DNA of 64,000 bases from positions 1,612,001-1,676,000 of the forward strand of contig CBDBMW010000013.1 in NCBI GenBank assembly GCA_965207595.1, read 5' to 3'. The position numbers and the translations under genes were made by a program. Positions 1 through 10,100 of this stretch are shown here, in pieces (positions within the stretch are counted from its first letter, which is position 1; the number at the start of each line of letters is the position of its first letter). A model generated the notes under the pieces. The model worked only from the letters and a program-made list of their open reading frames with translations. It was not told the DNA's origin and ran no database searches. The DNA is from JAGWAJ01 sp026707615. Its GTDB lineage: Bacteria; Acidobacteriota; Vicinamibacteria; Vicinamibacterales; UBA8438.

Positions 1-191
1 ACCTGCCGCCCGCGCTCGCCATAGCTCTCCATCGCGGCGACAGCCTCGGCGTAGGTGTAGCCCGTCTTCACGTCGAGCATCTCGCCGCCGATGGGCAGGG
101 CGGGAAACACCACGACGAGCAGCGCCAGCGTCGCGACCAGCGTGGCGCCGAGAGCCGGCGTTGTGCTGGCGGACGCGAAGTACTTCCTCAT
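1..191 (-). CDS. Membrane protein, N-terminal part (runs off the left edge)
   Basis: The first 63 codons of a reverse-strand gene are present and the rest lies outside the window. The start at 191 follows a purine-rich GGAGAGGAAGAGC ribosome-binding stretch. The peptide opens with MRKYF, then a hydrophobic segment at about residues 10-35 rich in Ala, Leu and Val, followed by a polar stretch with the motif MLDVKTGYTYAEA. That layout, one anchoring helix followed by a conserved short loop, resembles small multi-span membrane proteins of unknown function. It could also be a secreted protein with an uncleaved leader. No function is assigned. Confidence 0.55.
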   Translation of the reverse strand, partial: MRKYFASASTTPALGATLVATLALLVVVFPALPIGGEMLDVKTGYTYAEAVAAMESYGERGRQ

Positions 192-1156
192 GCTCTTCCT
201 CTCCGTGCCGGTGGCGCGAGCGGCGACCCGCGCCGCCACCCGGAACCCGGTAGCTGGCGAGCGGCCCCGCGCCTCGGTGCGTCAGTCTATCGGACTGCCG
301 GCTCGCTTGCGAGGGTGCCGGGTACGAAGCGAGCGGAACGCAGTCGCGACCGACGGTGAAGGCCCTCGCCTTCGCTCGGAGCGCGTCTGCCTCGCACGGT
401 CAACCGCGGCAGTCAACTCGCTGCGCGAGTCCTCCGCGTTCGCTCCGGCCTTCCAGGTGACTGCCGCGCCCGACCGTGCGGCAAGTCTCTGCGGGCCAGC
501 CGGAAAGCTGGCCCGCTCTCTCCATTCCAGGAGTGCAGCATCGGGGCGCCGCTTGTCGCGGAGCACCGTCGGCGACTTCCGCAGCGCGACCACCGGCCGC
601 AACCAAGGGCAAGCCGACGAGCCCCCGACCACGGGCAGCGCTCGACCACGTGGCGAGCCGGACGGGATCATGAACGAGAACCACGCGGCCGGTCCTTCCG
701 ATCCGGCGCGGGCAGAGAACGACACGACCGGGCAGAGCAGATCCACGGGAGCAGGATCACGGCGGATCCGGAAAGACGGCGACTCGGGCTCGGGGGGAAT
801 CTGTTCGGCGGCCTGACCACGATGGTCGAGGCGCTGATCCACTCCCGAGATTACACCGATAGCGCCCGCTGGACTGTGACCGCATCCCTGTGACTGAGTC
901 ACAGCCCCAGTCACACCTGCCGTCACACCCCCTGTCACACTTTCTCGTTGCCAAACCGTTGATTCCATTGACCAAACCGCACACCCATGATCCAGGCACG
1001 GGGTCGAGGAAAGGGTCAGGGGAAAAGCCGGGAGCGCCCACGGCAAAACTGGCGTTTTGCCGGCGCATCGGGTGTTCCTCCGTCACACCCGCCGCGCGCG
1101 GTCGCTCCCGGCTGGATTCTTCCCGTGGGGAAGCACGGCGCGACGCGCCGGACGGC
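192..1156. other. Intergenic region without a supported gene
   Basis: About 965 bases separate the left-edge gene from the end of the giant surface protein. Open frames exist on both strands, as expected from the high GC content, but none has a ribosome-binding site with a recognisable protein. Apart from the GTCACA array at 875-940 I see nothing functional. Confidence 0.5.
875..940. repeat. 12-bp-phased GTCACA array with a TGTGAC palindrome
   Basis: TGTGAC occurs at 875 and 889, and GTCACA at 898, 910, 922 and 934, the last four exactly 12 bp apart. Positions 889-903 form a perfect palindrome, TGTGACTGAGTCACA. The half-site resembles that of CRP/FNR-family regulators (TGTGA...TCACA), although the 5-bp spacer is one short of the usual CRP 6. 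It lies downstream of the surface-protein stop codon and about 700 bp upstream of the left-edge gene. A minisatellite is an alternative explanation. Confidence 0.5.
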
Positions 1157-4100
1157 CTACCGGCCCGGCAGCAGCGCATCGGCGAGCCCGCCGATGCTGC
1201 CGCCGACGAGGAAGCCGCGGCCGTAGGGCGAGTGGCTGTAGCTGCCGAACCACGTCAGCAGGCCGCCGTTCGGCAGCCGCATGCCGTAGTCCCCCCGCGC
1301 GTCCACCGCGAAGGTGTCCTGTTCCTGTTCGGGCAGGTAGTGGCGGTAGACCTCCTCCTGCCACAGCGCGCCGGTCCCGGAGGCGGCGTCGCCCCAGGTA
1401 GGCGACACCGACAGCGACAGCCCCTCGCGCTGTTGGCCGCCGACGGTCAGCGTCAACCCGGCGCCCCGCTCGCCGTAGCCGGCCGCCGAGTGCACGGCCA
1501 GCGTCCGCGCCTGCACGTCGAGCCGCACGAGGCCGCCCGTGAGCCCGAGCCCGAACGCCAGCTCGACGCCGCTCCCGTTCTGACCCCCGCCCGCGTCGCG
1601 CCGCAGGTGCGCTTCGCCGAACGGCCGCAGGGCCAGGGCGCCGAGCCGCAACGGCCGCGACACCTCCGCGCCGACCCGCTGCTGGTTGACCGGCGCCGTG
1701 AGCCCGTCGACCGACTCGCGGCCCTCGCCGGTCCGCAGCTCCGCCCACGCCGCGTCGGCCCGCAACCCGAACTCGGCCCCGCCGCCGACGGCGCCCAGCT
1801 CCCGCCGCAGCTCGACGAGCCCCAGACGCAGGCCGAGGGTGCTGGTGCCCAACAGCCCGGTCGCCTCCCGCACGTTCTCGGCCTCGCCGTCGCCCCAACC
1901 GCCGCCGGCCATCGTCCACACCGAGGTGGTCCCGTCCGACCACTGCGCGTAGGGGTGCAGTGCCGTCAGCCTCGTCTTCAGGTGCCCGCGCGAGGCGCCC
2001 ACCTGCCAGTGGCTCCGGCCGCCGCTGCGGGAGACCGCCACGCCCGCCAGCCAGCGCTCGGTCAGCCGCGCGTCGACGCCCACGTAGCCGGTCCGCATGT
2101 CGCCGTCGTAGCGGGCGTCGTAGCGGAACACGGTAGGCGTGCCATGGAAGGCCTGGATGTCGCCCTGCCCCCAGACGCTCAGGCGCCGGCGCAGCCACCC
2201 GCCGCCGCCGTCCTCCTCGTTGCTCCCCAGCGCCAGCTCGAACTCCGTGCCTTGCAGCAGCGCGTCGGGACCGCCTCCGAATCCGCCGAAACCATACAGG
2301 CCTCCGGTCGAGCCCGGCGGCATCCCGACCGCCATGGGGCCGCCGAGCCCAGGCCCGCCCATCGCCGGCCCGCCCGGCGCCGGCCCGCCGAATCCGCCTG
2401 CCGGATACCCGCCCAGGCCCGGCGTTGCGCCCGCCGGCCCGAACGGGGAGCCGCCGAGGCCGTGCGCCGACGAGCCGGCGTAGGCGCCGCTCGACAGCCA
2501 GCCCATGACCAGCTGCTCGGCCGCCTGCCGCGCCGCCGCCTTCCCCAGCGGCACCGCGCGGCCCATCACCGTCAGCCGCGGCTCGTCGCTACGGCCCGCC
2601 TCCACCCGCCGCCCCAGCGTCATCCGCGCGCTCGCCAGGTGCGACCGCGCCATCGCCGCCAGCGTGTGCCCCAGCACCGCCCGCACCAACCGGTCGTCCA
2701 CCCCCACCGTGAACGTCTGCGTCGCCGTCAGGCCTTCCGGGTCCGACGCCGTCACCGTCACCATCGCCGACCCGTAGACCACCGGCGTCACCGTCAGCAC
2801 CGCCCCAACGACCCGCACCGTCGCCACGTCCGTATCGGAGGACGCCGCGCGGTAGGCCAGCTCGTCCCCGTCGACGTCCTCGAAATACGGCGCCAGCTCG
2901 ATGTCCACCGAGCCGCCGCCCTCGTCGAGCGGCTGGTCCGGGATGGAGCCCACGGCCTCCGGCGCGTCGTTGACCGACAGCACCGTTACCTCGACGGCCG
3001 CGCTCGCCGTCTCGCCCTCGGGGTCGGTGACCACGTAGGTGAACCGGTCGGCGCCGTGGTAGTTCGCCTCCGGCGTGTAGAGCACGCCCCCGCCCGCCGC
3101 GATGCGCGTCGTCCCGTGCTCGGGCGTCGACACCGACTCGACCCGCAGCGTGTCGCCGTCCGGGTCCGTGTCGTTCGCCAGCACGTCGACCGTCACCGCC
3201 TCGTCCTCCAGCGTCTCGGCCGCGTCGTCCTCCGCCTCCGGCCGTTCGTTGACGTTGGTGACCGTGATCACCACCTGCGCTTCGGCCGCCGCGCCGTGCG
3301 GATCCCGCGCCTCGACCGTCAGCTCGTACCGGTTCGGCTCCGACTCGTAGTCCTCGCCCGGGCCGACATACTTCACCACGCCGTCCCGCGACCCGATCCG
3401 GAAGTGCTCCCGGTCGCCGCCCGACACGTCATAGGTCAACGCGTCGCCATCGGGGTCCTCCGCCGCCGCCTGGCCGAGATGGACCGACTGACGGCTGCCG
3501 TCGAGGTTCTCCGCCAACTCGAAGCGGTAGACCGACTCCTTGAACGCCGGCGCCCGGTTGACAACCTCCACGGTGACGGTGGCCGACACCGAGTCCTCGC
3601 CGTCCGAGACCCGGACGGTGATCGTCACCCGCCCCGTCTCGGCGGGCGCCGTCCAGCGGGCCGACGACCGGTCGGTGGGACCGGTGAAGCGGCCCGTTGG
3701 CGCGCTCCAGCTGTAGGTCAGCGGGTCGCCGTCCGGGTCCGACGCCGTCGCCGTCAACTCCGCCTCACCGCCCCGGTGGACCTTGCAAGGGTCGCACGAC
3801 ACCCTCGCCGTCGGCGGCCGGTTCGCAACCGCGACCGTCACCTCGGCCGACGCCGAGCCTCCGTGCCCGTCTGAAACCTCCACCCGGATCGTGACCGGGC
3901 CAGCCGTCTCGGGCGCCGTCCAGCGGACCGTCGCCTCATCGGTACCCTCCCTGAAGCTGCCCTCCGCTGCGCTCCAGGAATACGTCAGTTCGTCGCCGTC
4001 CGGGTCCGACGCCGTCGCCGTCAACTCCACCTCGCCGCCCCGGTGGACCTCGCAAGGGTCGCACGACGCCGACACGCTTGGCGGCTCGTTCCCCGGCTCC

Positions 4101-7100
4101 GGCTCTGGCTCTGGGTCCGGCTCTGGGTCCGGCTCTGGCTCTGGGTCTGGGTCCGGCTCTGGGTCGGTCGTCCCGTCGTCGTCCCGGATGGTCACCTGGA
4201 CCGACGACGGACTGCCCGCTATCACGTCGGACGGCAGCGTGCCCAGCGCCACGGTGAACGTCTCGTTGTCCTCGTCGGCGTCCTGCGCCGTGCTGACCGT
4301 GCCCGTGCCGGTGGTCTGTCCGCCGCTGATGGTGATGCTCGCCAGCGAGCCGTAGTCCTCCGGCTCGGCCGTCCCCGCCGTCAGCACGAGCGGGACCGTC
4401 ACGCTGCCCGACAGCGCCGAGGACAGCCGCGCCGTCACCGTCACCGCACTGCCTTCGTCGACCGGGTTCGGCGAGGCCGACAGGCTCACCGACGGCGGCC
4501 CCGTGCCGTCGTCGTCCACGATCGTCAGGGTATGGCTGCTCGGACTCCCCAGCGTGTAGCCGCTGCCCGCCGTCAGCGTCAGGAGAACCGTCTCGCTGTT
4601 CTCCTCCTCCATGTCGTCGGTGATCGCCACCGGGATGCTCGCCGTCGTCGCCCCCGACGAGACCGACAGCGACCCCGAGCCGCTGATGCTGAAGTCACCC
4701 GCCGTCGCCGTGCCGCCCACCGTGTAGCTCACCGTGGTCGTCGCGGCGGTCGGCGCCGGCGACAGGTTCACCGTCACGTTGCGCGTGCCGTCCCCCTCGC
4801 CCGCAGTCGACGACGACGAGGCGAACGAGACCTCCGGCAGCGTGTCGTCGTCGGTCACCGTTACCGCAAGCGTCGCCGTCACCGAGTAGCCGCCCCCCGA
4901 CGCCGTGTGCGTCAGCGTCGCCGTGTCGTTGGCCGTGTCGGCGTCCTCGCCCGCCGTCACCGTCACCGTCTGCGCCGTGTTCCACGTCGAGGTCGTGAAC
5001 TCCAGGCTCGTCGTGTCCAGCGTCAGGTCGGTGCCCGAATGGCCCGTGACCGCTACCGTCACCGTCCCCGTCGGCTGGGTGGCGAGCCTGACCGTGTAGC
5101 TCGCGTCGTCACCCTCGTCCACCTCCAGCGAGGTCGGCGAGAGCAGCAGGTTCGCCGTGTCGTTGTCGGTGACCGTCACCGCCAGGTCTTCCTCCACGTC
5201 GACGTAGCCGCCCCCCGAGGCTGCGTGCGTCAGCGTCGCCGTGTCGTTGGCCGTGTCGTCGTCCTCGCCCGCCGTCACCGTCACCGTCTGCGCCGTGTTC
5301 CACGTCGAGGTCGTGAACTCCAGGCTCGTCGTGTCCAGCATCAGGTCGGTGCCCGACTGGCCCGAGATCGCCACCGTCACCGTCCCCGTCGGCTGGGTGG
5401 CGAGCTTGACCGTGTAGCTCGCGTCGTCGCCCTCGGCCACCCCCAGCGAGGTCGGCGAGAAGATCAGACCGGGCGTGTCGTCGTCGCTGACCGTCACCGC
5501 CAAGTCCGCCTCCACGTCGACGTAGCCGCCCCCCGAGGCTTCGTGCGCCAGCGTCGCCGTGTCGTCGTCCGTGTCGTCGTCCTCGCCCGCCGTCACCGTC
5601 ACCGTCTGCGCGTCGTCCCAGGTCGAGGTCGAGAACGTCAGGCTCGTCTCGTCCAGCGTCAGGTCGGTGCCCGAATGGCCCGAGACCGCCACCGTCACCG
5701 TCCCCGTCGGCTCGGTCGCCAGCTTGACCGTGTAGCTGGCGGCGGTGCCTTCGTCCACCTCCAACGAGGTCGGCGAGAGCACCAGACCCGCCGTGTCGTC
5801 GTCGCTGACCGTCACCGCAAGGTCCGCCTCCACGTCGTCGTAGCCGCCCCCCGAGGCTTCGTGCGCCAGCGTCGCCGTGTCGTTGGCCGTGTCGTCGTCC
5901 TCGCCCGCCGTCACCGTCACCGTCTGCGCGTCGTCCCAGGTCGAGGTCGAGAACGTCAGGCTCATCTCGTCCAGCGTCAGGTCGGTGCCCGAATGGCCCG
6001 AGACCGCCACCGTCACCGTCCCCGTCGGCTGGGTGGCCAGCTTGACCGTGTAGCTCGCGTCGGCGCCTTCGGCCACCTCCAGCGAGGTCGGCGAGAGCAC
6101 CAGACCCGCCGTGTCGTTGTCGGTCACTGTGACCGCCAAGTCCGCCTCCACGTTGTCGTAGCCGCCTCCCGAGGCTTCGTTCGCCAGCGTCGCCGTGTCG
6201 TCCGTCGTGTCGTCGTCCTCGCCCGCCGTCACCGTCACCGTCTGCGCGTCGTCCCAGTTCGATGTCGAGAACGTCAGGCTCGTCTTGTCCAGCGTCAGGT
6301 CCGTGCCCGCCGGCACCATGATCGTCACCGTCACCGTGCTCGTCGGCTCGGTCGCCAGCTCGACCGTGTAGCTCGCGTCGGCGCCTTCGGCCACCCCCAG
6401 CGAGGTCGGCGAGATGACCAGACCCGCCGTGTCGTTGTCGGTAATCGAGATGCCGACGTCGTTCGCCTCGCCCGAGACGATGCCGTCCGGCAGGGTGCCT
6501 CCCAGCTCCATCAGGACCGTCTCGATGCTCTCGGCGACATCGTCGTCCGTCGCCGTGAACGAGGTCGTGCCGCTCTGCGCGTTGTCGGCGATGCTGATGC
6601 TCGACGCCACCGTGTAGTCCGCGGCCTGCGCGGTCGTGCCGTCCGCATCCGCTTGGATGGGGATGCTGATCGCGGCGCCGGTAGCGTTGGCGCGGTCCAG
6701 GGTCGCCGTGATGGTCAGCGCATCGCCGCCCTCGGTCGCATCGCCGTCGTCGCTGACCGAGAGGTTCACCGCGTTGGGCACCGGATCCAGGATGCTGAAC
6801 GACACCCTGCTTGTGCCGCTGGCGCCGCCGTCCAGGCCGGTGCCGGAGTTCTCGTTCAGCGTGCCCGGGCCGATCTCCACGGTCTCGCCGTCCGGCTCGG
6901 CCACGTCGTCCGTCTCGGCGGTCAGAATCATTGAGAAAAGTCGTACGGTCTCGCCCGCTTCCGGACCCGTGAAGGTAACGCTTGCGCTGCCGCTGTTCAG
7001 GTTCTGGACGCTCACACCGCGCCCGGGCGTCCCTTCCAGCGTGTAGTCCGTGCCCCGCGTCGCCGTGCCGCCGAAGGTCAGCGGCACCACCAGCGCCTCG

Positions 7101-10100
7101 CCCGACACCAGACCCCGGCCGAGCGACATGGTCACCCCCCTACTGTCACCCTCCACCAGGGCCGCGTCCGAGGCCACCACCACCACCCCTGTCGGGTCGT
7201 TGTCCACGACCTCCAGCGACACCGAGGTCATTGACGAGAGCGTGTAGGCGGAATTGGCGTTCAACACATAGGTGGCCTCGCCCCGCGGCACGTCGGCGTT
7301 GTCCTCGGCCACCGAGTAGGTGATGTCCACCGACCGCTGGCCGGCCGGGATGCTCGTCACGCTGGAGAACGTGCCGCTGAAGCCGTCCGCGTCGGTCGCC
7401 GTCGCGCTGAAGCTCAGCGCCGCCGACTTGTCGCCCCCGTGCCGCCTCACCCGAATCCTCGCGGTCTCGCCCTCGCTCACGCTCACCCGCGCAAGGTCGG
7501 TCCCGACCAGCGCCACCGCAAGCTGCGGCGCCCCGTCGTCGTCGGCGATGGTCAGCGTCGCCGAGTTCGCCATCGTGGCGCTCACCCCCCCGTCCACGTT
7601 CGTGCTCGTCGGCGTGCCCATCGTCACCGTCACCGTCTCCGCCGTCGCGTCGGCGTCGCCGTTGACCGTCGCCGTGAACGTGACCGTGGCCTCCTGCACC
7701 ATGTTGGTGGCGTGCCCCGTGAACGTGATCGTCGGCGTGGCCGTGTTCGCCCCGCTGATCGACACCCCCGTGCCCGACGCCGTGACCGCGAACATCGGAC
7801 TCGCCGAGCCGGGCAGCGTCGCCCCCGTCGCGCTGGCCAGCGTCAGCGGCACGACGACCGTCTCCGCGCCGAGAGGGTTCAGCGGGTCGTTGGACATCCG
7901 GCGCGCCGTACGGATCCTGATCGCCGCCGAGGTGGTCGTGTCCTGCTCGGTGAACGTCCCGCCGCCCGTCAGGTTCAGGCTCACCGGCGTGGAGTCGTTG
8001 TCCAGGATCGAAACTATGGTGTTCGCGGTGTCGAAGGCTCCTCCATGGAACCGGTAGCCCGGCGGCAGCTCGGTGACGCGGAAGCGGATGTTCTCCCGCA
8101 GCTCGTCCACCATGTCGTCCACGATGCTCAGCGTCGCCGTGCCGGAGGCCGCACCGGCCGCGATGGAGATGCCCGCCGGAACCGTGCCGTAGTCGCCGCT
8201 CGAGGCGTCGCCTGCCAGCGCGGTCCCGGTGTTGATCGAGAAGGGGATGACCACGCCGCCCTCCGGTACCACCCCGCTCGCGACGTAGGCGCTGAACCGT
8301 GCCACGCCGGTGTCGGGGTCCGTGTCCCCCTCGCGCACGGAAGTGCCCTCCACGCTGAACGACAGCGCGACCCCGATCGCGTCCACGAGGTTGAAGTCAG
8401 CCAGGTTGTCCACCCCGGTCACGCCGCCGTCCAGCCCGGTGCCCGAGGTCGCGCCCAGCGTCCCGAGACCGATCACCAACGACTCGGGATCGGCCTCCCC
8501 CGTGTTGTCCTGGACCGAGGTCACGGTCAGGGTCGCCAGGTTGGCCGACGGTCCCGTGAAGGTGACCGTCGCGCTGGTCGTCGCCAGACCGGCGCACGAG
8601 ACGCCCGTCGGCAGCGGCGAGGGACACGTGACCGAGAAGTCGGCCAGGGACGCCTCCCCGCCGAAGGTCACCGGCACCGGCAGCGTCTCGCCGGAGACCA
8701 GCGCGCGGTTCAGACGCACCGAGAACTCCAGGCTCGACCCCTCGGGCAGGTTCACCGCCACCCCCTCCAGCGTCACCGTCGTCACGTCGTTGTCGGTGAC
8801 CCTCACGCCCGCCGACGACGGCGTCCCGACGCTGTAGCCCGTGCCGGTCTCCACCGTGACCGTGACCGGGCCGCTGGCCTCGTCCCCCGCCGCGCCGGTA
8901 TCGCTCACGGTGTCCACCGTGTAGGAGACGGTGGTCGCGCCGGCGGCGAGGGTGACGGTCTTGCTGCCTTCGTCGTCGTCGGCCACGAAGTCGCTGCCCG
9001 CCGGGTCGGCCACCGACAGGTTCACCGTCAGGTCCGCCGCCGGCGCCACGGTCGCCGTGATGGTGTACGAGGCGGTCCCGCCCTCGGCCACCCCGGCGCC
9101 GCCCGTGATGGTCAACTCGGGCGCGTCGTCGTCGTTGACCGTCACGCCCGCCGACGACGGCGTGCCGACGCTGTAGCCCGTGCCGTCCTTCACCGTGACC
9201 GTGACCGCGCCGCTGGCCTCGTTCACGCCGTCGTCCACCGTGTCCACGGTGTAGGTGGCGGTGTTTTGGCCGGCGGTGATGACGACCGACTTGTTGCCTT
9301 CGTTGGCGGCGGCCACGAAGTCGCTGCCCGTCACGTCCGCCACCGACAGATTCACCGTCAGGTTCGCCGTCGGCGCCGAGGAGGCCGTGACGGTGAACGA
9401 GGCGGCGTTGCCTTCGGTCACCGCCGCGCCGCCCGTGATGGTCACCGCGGGTAGCACCACGAACACCGGGGACAGACCGTAGACGGGCAGACGCCGCCGG
9501 CTGCGCTCGGAACCAGACGAGATCGTGTTGCTGGTGGACGCCAGAGAACCGACCCGGACCAGATCCTCGCCTTCCCTGCCATCAATAGTGCCGGCGTTGC
9601 CGAGTTCCTGGCCGGAGAACGAGGTGCCGTCCGCGTTGCTGCCCGTCCAGACGAGGGTGACGGTCTTCCGGGCGCCCGACGCGATCCGCGCCTCGTTGCT
9701 GTCCCAGGTCCCATCGTAGAAATCCGTATAGTTGTCGGCGACCTTGGCGCCGTTCAGCCAGTAGATCGGCACGCCCGTACCGGTGGTCGAGGTGTGGTCG
9801 CGGGCCACCACCGGTGGGACGGGAATTGCGAACTCGAGAGTGCCGGCCGACGAAGCGAGCACACGGAAATGCGGACTGTAGGACCGGATGGCTTGGTGGC
9901 CGAGGCGAATTTCTCTCTGCACCACTTGGTCGTAAGGGCTTATATAAGGGTTCGTGGCCAGGTCTGAAGCGTTGGTGACGACAAGCAACCGGAACTGGTC
10001 GCCCGCGTCCAAACCCGCCGGCGTCAATGCCCAGTCATGCGGGACCGGTGTCTGCGCGGCGGCGCCGGGTGCGAGGGCGGCGTGCAGCGCCAGGCAGAGA

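Noticed and set aside
282..1046. Reverse frame containing GVTAGVTGAVT
   Set aside because: The apparent peptide repeat is produced by the 12-bp GTCACA array; there is no ribosome-binding site and the flanks look non-coding.
890..3874. Long forward-strand open frame opposite the giant surface protein
   Set aside because: Very Arg/Pro/Ala-rich, no domain and no ribosome-binding site. It is the antisense shadow of a GC-rich coding sequence.
4043..6934. Forward open frame with repeated HRHRPRRLG-like units
   Set aside because: It mirrors the tandem Calx-beta units on the other strand; the repeats are in the DNA, not evidence of a second protein.
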